A stretch of 64,000 bases of DNA from CAZCZU01 sp964503475 (GTDB taxonomy: Bacteria; Pseudomonadota; Zetaproteobacteria; Mariprofundales; Mariprofundaceae), in the NCBI GenBank assembly GCA_964503475.1, contig CAZCZU010000001.1, positions 69,523 to 133,522 of the forward strand. The letters are read 5' to 3'. Under the pieces are notes generated by a model, which made no database searches, was not told the DNA's origin, and saw only the letters and a list, made by a program, of their open reading frames with translations. Within the stretch, counting starts at the first letter, position 1, and each line of letters opens with the position of its first letter. Positions 43,065 through 52,107 of the stretch are shown piece by piece. Position numbers and translations under genes: made by a program.

Positions 43065-44080
43065 GGATTAACGGCACCCATTATCAGGCTGTCCATTGGC
43101 AGGGGGGTGACGATGGCGAGGTGGCCTGGATCGACCAGTGCTTGCTGCCGCATCGCTTTGATATGCGCAGCAGCCGTGATCCGGAAGCGGTGGCGTGTGC
43201 GATCGAAACGATGGAGGTGCGCGGGGCTCCGAGTATCGGCGCCTTTGCCGCTTTGGGGCTGGCCCTGGCATACGTGACCGATGCAATGCGGTTTGACAGT
43301 TACTGGCTGCCACGCTTCCGACGCACGCGCCCGACAGCCGTGAACCTCTTTCATGCCTGCGATGCCATGCAGCAAACGGCAGAGGAGGGTGCAACAGCAT
43401 CACAGATGGTGGAAGCGGCTGTGGCATATACCGAAGCGGAGGTGCACCGGAACCGCGCCATGGGCCGGCATCTGGCAGAGAAGCTGGCGGTCGGAGAGCG
43501 AAGAATCCTGACCCACTGCAATGCGGGCTGGCTTGCTGCAGTCGACTGGGGAACAGCCCTATCGGGTATCTATGAACTGGCCAGGCAGGGTGAAACACCG
43601 CGAGTACTGGCCGATGAGACTCGCCCGCGGCTGCAGGGAGCACGCCTTACCGCGTGGGAACTGCAGCAGGAGGGCATTGATTGCCGCATTCAGTCCGATG
43701 GCGCAGCCGCCTGGCTGATGGCACGGGGTGAGGTGGATGCCATTGTTGTGGGGGCAGATCGAATCGCCGCCAATGGCGATGTGGCCAATAAGATCGGCAC
43801 CTATATGTTGGCACTTGCAGCACAGGCTCATGATATTCCGATGTATGTGGCGGCCCCGGAAAGTACCTTCGACATGGCATGCGCGACAGGCGCGGATATC
43901 CGTATCGAAGAGCGATCCGCGGATGAAGTTCTGAAGGTAGAAGGCGTCGACGAACAGGGAAACTTGCGTCAGGTCATGCTAACGGCGGCCGGGATTGATG
44001 CGCGAAATCCCGCATTTGACGTTACCCCGAATCGGTTGATCAGCGGCATTGTCAGTGAAAAAGGTGTATGGCGATCCTGA
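43061..44080 (+). CDS. mtnA: Methylthioribose-1-phosphate isomerase
   Basis: Methionine salvage enzyme of the eIF2B-like fold. 339 residues with a GTG start at 43061 that overlaps the parB stop (GTGA). Motifs: EVRGAPSIGAFAALGLALA (about 51-69), ILTHCNAGWLAAVDWGTAL (about 148-166, with the catalytic Cys), DETRPRLQGARLTAWEL (about 187-203) and VVGADRIAANGDVANKIGTY (about 229-248, with the catalytic Asp). No other salvage gene is in the window. Overlaps the next gene by 13 nt. Confidence 0.94.
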   Translation: MRINGTHYQAVHWQGGDDGEVAWIDQCLLPHRFDMRSSRDPEAVACAIETMEVRGAPSIGAFAALGLALAYVTDAMRFDSYWLPRFRRTRPTAVNLFHACDAMQQTAEEGATASQMVEAAVAYTEAEVHRNRAMGRHLAEKLAVGERRILTHCNAGWLAAVDWGTALSGIYELARQGETPRVLADETRPRLQGARLTAWELQQEGIDCRIQSDGAAAWLMARGEVDAIVVGADRIAANGDVANKIGTYMLALAAQAHDIPMYVAAPESTFDMACATGADIRIEERSADEVLKVEGVDEQGNLRQVMLTAAGIDARNPAFDVTPNRLISGIVSEKGVWRS

Positions 44081-45336
44081 GGGCTGTCTTACTTCTGATC
44101 GTCATGCTGGCATCGGCATGGCCTGTCTGGTCTGGAGAAATAGTAAAAAAAATTGAGATCGACGGGCTGGAGAGAACCAAGCCGCGCGTGATCTTGCGTG
44201 AACTTCCCTTTACCACCGGTAGCGAATGGAAAGAAGGCGATGCCACAGAAGGTGAGCGGCTACTGAGAAACCTGGGCCTGTTCAGCGAAGTGCGCATCAT
44301 GCCCCCGGATGCGAACGGGAAGGTGAAGGTGTTTGCCAAGGAGCAATGGTCGCTGTGGTTGTTGCCGGAGGCCAGCCGCAAGGATGGCGGAGCATCGTCC
44401 GCCGGCCTGGCCCTGACCGATTACAATATGTGGGGCCTGAATCACCACCTGCGTCTGGCAAGCAGGTGGGATACGGGCAAAAACTTCACTGGCAATAATG
44501 GCAACTCCTATCAGGCATCGTACCTGTGGCGAAGGGTGGCGGATTCGAAACTGAGCCTCGACGCAAGCCTGAATACCGGCCGCAGCATTTTCGATGTGTT
44601 TCAACTGGGAAGCCTGGCCAGCAGCTATGTGCTCGAAACACGCGACTGGAGTGTTGGTGTCGGGTACGGCTTTGGCGACGTGCCGGGTGAAGGGTGGGAT
44701 GTTCGTTTCAACGTCGACAGCAGCGATAGCAATTACAAGCTGAAGGCAGGCGCATTTCAGCCGGATGTGCAGGATCGGCGACGAAACGGCATCGGCTTCC
44801 AGGCATCATTCCGACGGATCGACAACCATATTACATGGATCACCGGTACCCAGTTCAACTACAGCATCAGCTTTGCCGAAAAAATGTTCGGCTCGACCAT
44901 CAATGCTGTGCGCCAAAACGCATCATGGATCAATTATATGCCGATTGGCGGTCAGAAAACGCTCAATTACCGCTTTGCAGCCGGATGGGTGGCGGGCAAT
45001 GTTTTGCGTGATGGCCTGTTCGACGTCGGCAATCACAACAATATTCGCGGTTATTATCCGGGCGATGTGCAGGGCAGTGCCTACATCTACGGGACAGTAG
45101 AGAGTCGTATACCGGTCACATACGGCAGTAATCTGCAATGGGTTACTTTTGTCGACGTAGGCCAGGTCACCCGGGATGGGAAACGGGCACTGAATAAATC
45201 CGTTATAGCCGGTATCGGTACCGGAGCACGCTGGACACTGCGCTGGCTGGTCAATGGTACATTCAGCGCAGATATTGCCTATGGAACGGCCCTGCATCGC
45301 TGGAGAGTACACCTGGGCACCGGCCAGGATTTCTGA
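44068..45336 (+). CDS. Omp85-family outer membrane protein with one POTRA domain
   Basis: 422 residues. Signal peptide 1-23 (LLLIVMLASAWPVWSG). A single POTRA-like segment follows (KKIEIDGLERTKPRVILREL, LLRNLGLFSEVRIMP), then a beta-barrel of alternating strands ending in Phe (LGTGQDF), as required for BAM recognition. Barrel signature: NNIRGYYPGDVQGSAYIY (the RG[F/Y] loop of Omp85 proteins, about 325-342). With only one POTRA it is too short for BamA (five) or TamA (three) and resembles short Omp85 or surface-antigen proteins. It overlaps mtnA, and rnpB follows 47 bp later. Substrate unknown. Confidence 0.82.
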   Translation: MAILRAVLLLIVMLASAWPVWSGEIVKKIEIDGLERTKPRVILRELPFTTGSEWKEGDATEGERLLRNLGLFSEVRIMPPDANGKVKVFAKEQWSLWLLPEASRKDGGASSAGLALTDYNMWGLNHHLRLASRWDTGKNFTGNNGNSYQASYLWRRVADSKLSLDASLNTGRSIFDVFQLGSLASSYVLETRDWSVGVGYGFGDVPGEGWDVRFNVDSSDSNYKLKAGAFQPDVQDRRRNGIGFQASFRRIDNHITWITGTQFNYSISFAEKMFGSTINAVRQNASWINYMPIGGQKTLNYRFAAGWVAGNVLRDGLFDVGNHNNIRGYYPGDVQGSAYIYGTVESRIPVTYGSNLQWVTFVDVGQVTRDGKRALNKSVIAGIGTGARWTLRWLVNGTFSADIAYGTALHRWRVHLGTGQDF

Positions 45337-45371
45337 ACGCAGGTGTGAATGCCGCTCAAACACAATTGTGA

Positions 45372-45377
45372 TATTAT
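45372..45377 (+). promoter_or_regulatory. -10 element of rnpB
   Basis: TATTAT seven bases before the predicted 5' end of RNase P RNA. No clear -35 hexamer at 16-18 bp, so the promoter may need an upstream AT element. Confidence 0.5.
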
Positions 45378-45383
45378 GCGGAC

Positions 45384-45730
<347 letters not shown>

Positions 45731-45910
45731 ATTTATCCCTTTTATATTGAATAATTAGAAACATTCAAAAGCTTGAGAAAGGGTCCCGGAACCCGGGGCC
45801 TGTACATCGGAAAAAGAGAGCAATGTATCCGGGCTAAAAATTTGGTTGCATTTCTGCGATACTGCGGCCGCACACGAGCCGGATGGCTTTGATGGAAAAG
45901 GAATGGGCAA

Positions 45911-46984
45911 ATGGCTGCAAGACACCAAACCGACGACCTAAGAATTATCGGCATTCGAGAAGTGGTGCCGCCGTCGCAGGTGCATACGGAATATCCGATT
46001 ACCGATGCGGCAGCCCAAACGACATTTGCGGCCAGGAAGAATATCCATGACATTCTGCACGGCGAAGACGATCGCCTGCTCGTCGTCATTGGACCGTGCT
46101 CGATTCACCATGCCGATGCAGCCCTGGACTATGCCGACCGTTTGAAAGAGCTCCGCCAGGAGTTTGGTCGCGAGCTGGAAATTGTGATGCGCGTCTACTT
46201 CGAGAAGCCGCGTACCACAGTCGGCTGGAAAGGCCTGATCAACGATCCGAACCTGGACGGAACCTTCGAAATCAACAGCGGCATCCGGATCGCACGCAAA
46301 CTGTTGCTGGAGATCAATGAACGTGGCGTACCGGCCGGTACCGAGTTCCTCGACCTGATTACGCCGCAGTATTTCGCCGATCTGGTGAGCTGGGGGGCGA
46401 TTGGCGCGCGCACGACGGAGAGCCAGGGCCATCGTGAACTGGCCTCCGGTCTCTCCTGTCCGGTTGGATTCAAAAACGGAACCGATGGCGGATTCCGGGT
46501 CGCGATCGATGCCATTCGCGCCGCATCGCACCCGCATCATTTCCTCTCCGTAACCAAGGAGGGGCGCTCGGCCATCTTCTCAACGAAGGGCAATGAAGAT
46601 TGCCACATCATCCTGCGCGGCGGTCGCGAACCGAATTATGATGCCAGGCATGTGGCTGTAGCGGCGGCCGAGCTGGAGGGCGCCGGTGTCGGAGCCGGGC
46701 TGATGATTGATTGCAGCCATGCCAACAGCTGCAAGCAGTACGAACGTCAGATGGGTGTCGGGCAAGATGTTGCTTGCCAGATCGCAAGCGGTAACCGCAA
46801 TATTATCGGTGTGATGGTCGAAAGCCATCTGAAGGCCGGGCGCCAGGATGTTCGTCCGGATAGCGAGCTGGAGTATGGTGTCAGTATCACCGATGCCTGT
46901 ATCGGCTGGGATGATACCGAGAAGCTGCTGAGCGAGTTTGCACAAGCGGTTAAGAAGCGACGGGGAGAGGGAGAGGCAGCATGA
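45911..46984 (+). CDS. aroG: 3-deoxy-7-phosphoheptulonate synthase, AroFGH type
   Basis: First step of aromatic amino acid synthesis, joining PEP and erythrose 4-phosphate. 357 residues, type I-alpha. Motifs: VVIGPCSIHHADAALDYA (about 58-75), MRVYFEKPRTTVGWKGLIND (about 94-113), GARTTESQGHRELASGLS (about 163-180), GFKNGTDG, ILRGGREPNYD (about 236-246), DCSHANSCKQ (about 267-276). Which of the three E. coli isoenzymes it matches for feedback control cannot be read here. Overlaps sspB by 4 nt. Confidence 0.95.
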   Translation: MAARHQTDDLRIIGIREVVPPSQVHTEYPITDAAAQTTFAARKNIHDILHGEDDRLLVVIGPCSIHHADAALDYADRLKELRQEFGRELEIVMRVYFEKPRTTVGWKGLINDPNLDGTFEINSGIRIARKLLLEINERGVPAGTEFLDLITPQYFADLVSWGAIGARTTESQGHRELASGLSCPVGFKNGTDGGFRVAIDAIRAASHPHHFLSVTKEGRSAIFSTKGNEDCHIILRGGREPNYDARHVAVAAAELEGAGVGAGLMIDCSHANSCKQYERQMGVGQDVACQIASGNRNIIGVMVESHLKAGRQDVRPDSELEYGVSITDACIGWDDTEKLLSEFAQAVKKRRGEGEAA

Positions 46985-47460
46985 CACTGAACTTCGCTGA
47001 TGCAGCCAAAGCGCGACAGTTGCGCGATTTTTTCCAGAAACACGGTCGCATCTATATTGTCGTCGATGCAACCAGCGATGAGCTCGACATTCCCGGCTTT
47101 CTGAAGGGTGATCCGGCCCTGCGCCTGGTGCTCAATGTGCGTATGCCACAGCCGATCCACATCCATGACGAGTTGCTGGAATCGGATTTTTCATTCTCGG
47201 GCCAGGTGTACAGCTGTCGCATTCCGATGCAATTCATCTGGGCCGCCTATCTTCCGGAAGGGGATATGGATCATGGCATCGTCTGGGAAGAGGATGTGCC
47301 GGAGACGATTCGGGTGGTTGTAAATGCCGTACGCGGCTTGTCGGAAGAGGAAGCAACGGAAGAAGTTGCTGACGAGAGCGGGTCTGAAGAGGTCGAAACC
47401 AACGCGACGGAAACCGGAGAGGGTGGACGCAAAGTACGTCATCTGCGAGTCGTGAAATAG
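46981..47460 (+). CDS. sspB: ClpXP specificity-enhancing factor SspB
   Basis: Adaptor that delivers ssrA-tagged proteins to ClpXP. 159 residues: an N-terminal substrate-binding domain (IYIVVDATSDELDIPGFL, LVLNVRMPQPIHIHDELL, FSFSGQVYSCRIPMQFIWAAYL; quoted in parts), then an acidic, Glu/Thr/Ser-rich flexible linker (about 115-148) and the ClpX-docking tail ending in LRVVK. E. coli SspB ends with the same LRVVK. In many proteobacteria sspB follows sspA; here it follows DAHP synthase instead. ATG 46981 overlaps that gene. Confidence 0.9.
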   Translation: MTLNFADAAKARQLRDFFQKHGRIYIVVDATSDELDIPGFLKGDPALRLVLNVRMPQPIHIHDELLESDFSFSGQVYSCRIPMQFIWAAYLPEGDMDHGIVWEEDVPETIRVVVNAVRGLSEEEATEEVADESGSEEVETNATETGEGGRKVRHLRVVK

Positions 47461-47461
47461 T

Positions 47462-48382
47462 ATGAAAATCGCGCTGCGGATATTGGCCCCCCTGTTTGTC
47501 GCCATCCTCTTCTCCGTGCCGGCCATGGCTGCACAGGATGCACGCATGCAGGTGCAGGTCACAGCCGAAGAGGGCGAGAGCATCGATCTGCAGGGTGCGA
47601 TAGAACAGGCAGCTGCCATCATGTGGGATCGAATCCTGCCGCAACGTGAGCGGGAAAAGGTCAAGGCAGCGGCTGCAGCATCGCTATTGATGCGGGCGGT
47701 TCCTGGCGACAACAGTTTCGAGATCGACTTCCAGCCGGCCAGGGTATGGCAATACATCGATGCCCAGAATATGGCAGCGATCCGGGAAGAGCCGGCATTC
47801 AATCTGCAGCTTCATATGCAAAACGAATACGGCATGTCGATGCAGGGAAGTGAAGCAACCCTGCGCCAGCAGGCCGGGGAGATAGCCCGGCACTGGGGCA
47901 TCATTCTCCGCGAAAAGGCCCCGTTGCTGGAGTTAAGCTGGCAGTGGCTGGGATCTGAGCAGGTGCAACTGAATATCCGGGGCAATTCACGCTTCCCGGA
48001 GCAGAGTGAAACACGCACGGTACCAACGGACGATGCCATGCAGGCCATGCAGAAATGGCTTCAGGAAATTCTGCTGAAAGCCCGCGATGCCTACGCCGAA
48101 CAAAAGACGGACGAGACCACAAGCCGCGAAACGACAAGGGCGGTCGGTTCGGAAATGAGCATCCATATAACCCGGACCTCCTCCCTTCCGGAGCAGGTAC
48201 TGTTTGAAGATGCCCTTCGGCATGACCGTCGGGTACTGCTTCTGCAGCCGCACGTGCTGAGCGGAGCAGAGCGTGAATATATTTTGCGCCTGGAAACAAG
48301 CGATGACAGCTGGCTGCCGTCATGGTTCCGTCAGCATGGTATGACAGCGACAGCAACGCCCTACGGATGGCTGGTCGAATAG
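47462..48382 (+). CDS. Secreted protein, possibly DUF2066 family
   Basis: 306 residues with a signal peptide (LRILAPLFVAILFSVPAMA, cleavage before AQD). The mature part begins with an alternating strand-helix region and contains ELSWQWLGSEQVQLNIRGNS and LEDALRHDRRVLLLQPH-like blocks. Its position just before an Hda-like gene recalls the DUF2066 protein next to hda in gammaproteobacteria, the basis for the tentative name. It starts 2 nt after sspB and overlaps the next gene by 16 nt. Function unknown. Confidence 0.6.
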   Translation: MKIALRILAPLFVAILFSVPAMAAQDARMQVQVTAEEGESIDLQGAIEQAAAIMWDRILPQREREKVKAAAAASLLMRAVPGDNSFEIDFQPARVWQYIDAQNMAAIREEPAFNLQLHMQNEYGMSMQGSEATLRQQAGEIARHWGIILREKAPLLELSWQWLGSEQVQLNIRGNSRFPEQSETRTVPTDDAMQAMQKWLQEILLKARDAYAEQKTDETTSRETTRAVGSEMSIHITRTSSLPEQVLFEDALRHDRRVLLLQPHVLSGAEREYILRLETSDDSWLPSWFRQHGMTATATPYGWLVE

Positions 48383-48939
48383 TGGTTCAGCGCATCCTCA
48401 GCATTCCCAATTTGCTGACGGTACTCCGAATTATTCTTACACCGGTCGTTGTCTACGCGATTCTGAGCGATCAGCCCTGGCTTGCCCTTGCCCTGATGCT
48501 TGTGGCCGGCATTACCGACATGCTCGATGGCGCCATCGCACGCTATTTCAACCAGAGAACAACGGTCGGTGCCTATCTGGACCCACTGGCGGACAAGATC
48601 ATGCTGATCAGCATGTTCGTGACGCTGTTTACCGTCGATCAGGTACCGCTGTTTCTTTTTCTGGCGGTCGTCTTTCGCGATGTGATCATCATCTTGGGAG
48701 CTGTCGCCTATGAGATGGTCACGCGCAGCCTGACCATGGAGCCGAGCCTGATCTCCAAAGCGACAACGTTCATGCAGATTGTCTATGTGGCGCTGACGCT
48801 GTTTAACATGGCCTCACCGCTGCATACGGTATGGGTCGATGTCACCCTCTGGCTCACCTTTGCCGTAACCTGCGCCTCAGGCCTCCATTATCTGGTGGTG
48901 TGGACGCGCAAGGCGGCAACGGTGGAGGCGAACGACTGA
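48367..48939 (+). CDS. CDP-alcohol phosphatidyltransferase (PgsA-like)
   Basis: 190 residues with about five TM helices. The family catalytic motif D-G-x2-A-R-x8-G-x3-D-x3-D is complete: DMLDGAIARYFNQRTTVGAYLDPLADK (about 49-75; quoted here by key residues Asp52, Gly53, Ala56, Arg57, Gly66, Asp70, Asp74). The N-terminal SIPNLLTVLRI is typical of PgsA. It may make phosphatidylglycerol phosphate or another CDP-DAG product; a second, canonical pgsA elsewhere cannot be excluded. Overlaps neighbours on both sides. Confidence 0.85.
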   Translation: MAGRIVVQRILSIPNLLTVLRIILTPVVVYAILSDQPWLALALMLVAGITDMLDGAIARYFNQRTTVGAYLDPLADKIMLISMFVTLFTVDQVPLFLFLAVVFRDVIIILGAVAYEMVTRSLTMEPSLISKATTFMQIVYVALTLFNMASPLHTVWVDVTLWLTFAVTCASGLHYLVVWTRKAATVEAND

Positions 48940-49619
48940 TGGCGAAGCAACAACGACTGCAGTTTGCCGAACTGCCCCGCGATGATTACGGCCGCTGGGT
49001 ACGCCATGCCGGAGTGGAAGATGCCTGCAACCGTCTGGCCCTGTGGCTGATTCAGGGTGGGCGACTGTGGTTGAGTTCCGAAACGATGGCCGGGAAAAGC
49101 CATTTTCTGAGCGCATTGAAACAGGAGCACCCGCGTATGGGCCTGTCGATGCCGAAGCCGGGCCAGACCGCGCTGCGGCAGGTTGAGTGCTGGTTGTCCG
49201 AACTGAGCCCGTACGCCTATTGGGCTATCGATATGCCGGCCGGAAAAGCGAGCCATAGCACGGCCATGGCGTTGTTCCATCTGATCGAAAGGGCTCGCGA
49301 GATGAACCGGGCTCTGCTTATTGCTTGGCGTTGCCCGAACGAGGCGCTGGCCCCGCCCGAACTGGCCAGTCGTTTGCGCATGTTCGAGCGCATCGAAATG
49401 GAAGAACCTGTCGCGGATGCGGAGCTGAAGGCAGTACTGCGATCAGCGGCCAGTGCACTGCACTGGGAGATTCCTGAAACCATTTCCCGACTGATGCTGA
49501 CCCATCTGCCGCGCAGTCTGGATGTACAGATCAAGGCATTGCATCAACTGGAGGCCGTGTCGCTGGAAGAGCGGGCCAGGATCAGTCAGAGCTGGGCGAA
49601 GCAGGTGCTGCAGATCTGA
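48939..49619 (+). CDS. hda: DnaA-related regulatory protein Hda-like
   Basis: 226 residues with the AAA+ core of DnaA but no DNA-binding domain, like Hda, which triggers hydrolysis of DnaA-ATP at the sliding clamp. N-terminus KQQRLQFAELPRDDYG is close to the QLPL-type clamp-binding region (LQF). Walker A is degenerate (SSETMAGKSHFLSAL, about 45-59), Walker B is WAIDMPAG. Arg-finger region in RLRMFERIEM. A fused clamp-binding plus AAA+ profile supports Hda; some homologues serve other roles. ATG 48939 shares its first base with the previous stop. The 3' end overlaps the convergent lipoprotein gene by 38 bp. Confidence 0.78.
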   Translation: MAKQQRLQFAELPRDDYGRWVRHAGVEDACNRLALWLIQGGRLWLSSETMAGKSHFLSALKQEHPRMGLSMPKPGQTALRQVECWLSELSPYAYWAIDMPAGKASHSTAMALFHLIERAREMNRALLIAWRCPNEALAPPELASRLRMFERIEMEEPVADAELKAVLRSAASALHWEIPETISRLMLTHLPRSLDVQIKALHQLEAVSLEERARISQSWAKQVLQI

Positions 49620-50463
49620 AGGAATCCGTGCGTGCAGCGACGGCACGCCGGGCTTCGATAGCATAGGTACGCAGGCGCTGCTGCCAGCCGGGTAGCCAAC
49701 GCTGCTCATGACGCGCGGGCGGTGCGAGACGCACACGCTGTTCCAGCAGCCTGGCAGCGCTGCTGGCGAATGCATCGATCGCAGCTATACCGGCCTGATC
49801 GCCCTGCATGGAGAGCAATACCTGGCGTAATCCCCAGCCATGACCCTGGTAGCGTTCCGAATCGCTGACACCTTCACCCTTGAAGTTGACGTAATCGATG
49901 AGTGCATAATAGCCCATGGGCGAAGCAGCCATGCGGAAAAACTGCTGTTTGAGGTGCTGCTGATCGGTATCGGAAAGCCCGGCCTGCATGGCAGCAAGAG
50001 AGCTCAGCATGCGCCGTTGCATGAAGCGGGCCTGAAGTGGAATCGTCCTGACAAGCAATCGGCGAAGCTTTTGCAACCTGTCGGAATCGAGGGCCTTCAG
50101 GAACTGTTGGCGATTCGGCCAGGGCGCGCCGAGCTTTGCATTCAGCCAGGCTGGAAGCGGAACATCATGCGCCTGTAGAAAAGCGAGAAGATCGGGAAAG
50201 CTCTCGTGAAAGGGACGTTGATTGGCAGGTGTACCTTGCGGATACCAGATAAAGTGGCCGATACCGAGTGAGGCGAATGCCTCACCGCGATTCCAGCTGG
50301 TCAGCAGCCGTGGCCTGGATGCACACTCATTGTGATAAATAAGCCGGGCGATCTGCTGCAGTTCATCGTCAGGCAGCGGAGGAAGTTGCCGATGCTGCTG
50401 GCAGGCAGATAGCAAAGGCAGCAGAAACAGAAGGATGAAACAGGAGCGCAGCCGGGTCGTCAA
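49582..50463 (-). CDS. Lipoprotein with conserved NEC/GIGHFIWYP motif, unknown
   Basis: 293 residues. Signal with lipobox LSAC (Cys21). The mature N-terminal part holds LIYHNECASRPRLLTSWN and GEAFASLGIGHFIWYPQG (about 42-76), a block I recall from uncharacterised proteobacterial proteins; it looks like an enzyme or lysozyme-like site (Asn-Glu, Trp-Asn, Gly-His-Phe). FESFPDLLAFLQAHDVPLP-like text follows, then several helices. Ribosome site weak. Its gene end overlaps hda by 38 bp tail-to-tail. Confidence 0.75.
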   Translation of the reverse strand: MTTRLRSCFILLFLLPLLSACQQHRQLPPLPDDELQQIARLIYHNECASRPRLLTSWNRGEAFASLGIGHFIWYPQGTPANQRPFHESFPDLLAFLQAHDVPLPAWLNAKLGAPWPNRQQFLKALDSDRLQKLRRLLVRTIPLQARFMQRRMLSSLAAMQAGLSDTDQQHLKQQFFRMAASPMGYYALIDYVNFKGEGVSDSERYQGHGWGLRQVLLSMQGDQAGIAAIDAFASSAARLLEQRVRLAPPARHEQRWLPGWQQRLRTYAIEARRAVAARTDSFRSAAPASPSSD

Positions 50464-50465
50464 AA

Positions 50466-50702
50466 TCAGCGTCGGGCAAGCAAAACCAGAACCAGGCCGA
50501 CAGCATTGATGGCTACCAGCTCGATGGCCAGGGTTTGCCAGACAATATGATCATAGACGGTGATGCTCTTGCCAAAGGCGGAGACGAGATCTTCCAGAAT
50601 GAAGCCCCAACGGGTGTCGCCAAGATCGAACGGACGATAAGGCGGATAGGCGATCGCAGCCAGCGACCCCAAAAGACAGACGAGAGAACCGAGAACCTTC
50701 AT
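50466..50702 (-). CDS. Small membrane protein, 78 aa
   Basis: Two predicted TM helices: about 4-20 (LGSLVCLLGSLAAIAYP) and about 54-74 (TLAIELVAINAVGLVLVLLA), with a polar middle (RPFDLGDTRWGFILEDLVSAFG). It overlaps trmFO by 4 nt (ATGA) and ends 3 nt before the next lipoprotein, so it belongs to the trmFO operon. Family not recognised. Confidence 0.7.
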   Translation of the reverse strand: MKVLGSLVCLLGSLAAIAYPPYRPFDLGDTRWGFILEDLVSAFGKSITVYDHIVWQTLAIELVAINAVGLVLVLLARR

Positions 50703-52051
50703 GCCGATGCCTCCGTTAGCGATTCCTGCCAGGTCGAGAGTGCCTGCAGGGCAGCTTCGGATACCTTAGCCCGGCGCTCCATGCGCGACAATCGCCGTTT
50801 GCCCTCCCGCTTGGGGGCGGTGGGCAGCAGGCCGAAATTGATGTTCATCGGCTGGAAATCCTCGATGCGGGTCTGCGAGATATGGGCAAGAAGGGCACCG
50901 TGCGCGGTGGAGGCAGGAGGTGGCGTCGGCTCTTCGCCGCGCACAAGAGAGGCCAGGAAGGTACCGGCCATCAGGCCCATGGCAGCCGATTCGACATAAC
51001 CCTCAACACCGGTGATTTGGCCGGCAAAGAGAATGCGCGGGTCGCGCTTGAGTCGCAGGGTACCGTCCAGAAGGGCAGGCGATTTGATAAAAGTATTGCG
51101 ATGCAGGCTGCCGAGACGGAAAAACTCGGCCTCCTCGAGCCCGGGAATCATACGGAAAACGCGCTTCTGTTCGCCGTACTTCATCTTGGTCTGGAATCCG
51201 ACCATGTTCAGCAAGGACTTAGCCCGGTTATCCTGACGCAACTGAACGACGGCGTGATAGCGTTCGCCACTCTTCGGGTGGTCGAGCCCGACAGGCTTCA
51301 TGGGGCCGAACCGGGGGGTATCCCGGCCGCGCTCGGCCATGACCTCGATCGGCATGCACCCCTCAAAGAAGGGGACATCCTCAAACTCTTTGAATTCCAC
51401 CTTCTCTGCGGCCAGCAGGGCATCGATAAAGGCCTCGTACTGTTCGAAGGTCATCGGGCAGTTGAGATAGTCGCCGTCGCTTCCCTCGACGACATTCTTG
51501 TCGTAACGCGATTTCCAGTAGGCAACATCCATATTCACCGTCTCGGCATCGACGACAGGCGCAATGGCATCGAAAAAGCTCAGGTGTTCCTCACCGGTCA
51601 GGGCACGAATCTGTCCGTACAGGGCATCGGATGTCAGCGGGCCGCTGGCGATCAGGACGAACCCCTCCTCGGGAATGCTGGTGACCTCGCCCTCGACAAA
51701 CTCGATCAGTGGGTGCGCACGCAAAATGGAGGTCACCGATTCGGAAAAGAGCTCGCGATCCACAGCCAGAGCACCGCCGGCAGGCAGCTGTGCATCGTCG
51801 GCAGCCTTCATAATCAACGAATCTAGACTGCGCATCTCCGCATGCAGCAGGCCGACAGCGTTTTCGATGTTGTCGGCCCGGAAGGAGTTGGAACAGACCA
51901 GTTCGGCACATTTGCCGGTGTGATGGGCCGCAGTCATTTTCTGGGGCCGCATCTCGTGCAGGCGCACGCGAATGCCGCGGCGGGCGAGCTGCCAGGCAGC
52001 TTCGGAGCCCGCCAGGCCGGCGCCGATAACGGTAACAAAGGGTGAGTTCAT
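50699..52051 (-). CDS. trmFO: Folate-dependent tRNA (uracil-5-)-methyltransferase TrmFO
   Basis: Makes T54 in tRNA using methylene-THF and FADH2. 450 residues. FAD loop VTVIGAGLAGSEAAWQLARR (about 6-25), LHEMRPQKMTAAHHTGKCAE (about 31-50), LVCSNSFRA with the catalytic Cys (about 51-59), GGALAVDRELFSE, and the C-terminal LFAGQITGVEGYVESAAMG (about 338-356). ATG 52051 is the family start (MNSPFVTVIGAG); the frame runs upstream without support. TrmFO instead of TrmA is usual in Gram-positives and some proteobacteria, and here it fits the latter. Confidence 0.96.
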   Translation of the reverse strand: MNSPFVTVIGAGLAGSEAAWQLARRGIRVRLHEMRPQKMTAAHHTGKCAELVCSNSFRADNIENAVGLLHAEMRSLDSLIMKAADDAQLPAGGALAVDRELFSESVTSILRAHPLIEFVEGEVTSIPEEGFVLIASGPLTSDALYGQIRALTGEEHLSFFDAIAPVVDAETVNMDVAYWKSRYDKNVVEGSDGDYLNCPMTFEQYEAFIDALLAAEKVEFKEFEDVPFFEGCMPIEVMAERGRDTPRFGPMKPVGLDHPKSGERYHAVVQLRQDNRAKSLLNMVGFQTKMKYGEQKRVFRMIPGLEEAEFFRLGSLHRNTFIKSPALLDGTLRLKRDPRILFAGQITGVEGYVESAAMGLMAGTFLASLVRGEEPTPPPASTAHGALLAHISQTRIEDFQPMNINFGLLPTAPKREGKRRLSRMERRAKVSEAALQALSTWQESLTEASA

Positions 52052-52107
52052 CAGCCGGAAGATACGGCGTGCTTGCGAAGCTGCAAGCGCGAGGCTATAC
52101 CTGCTGC

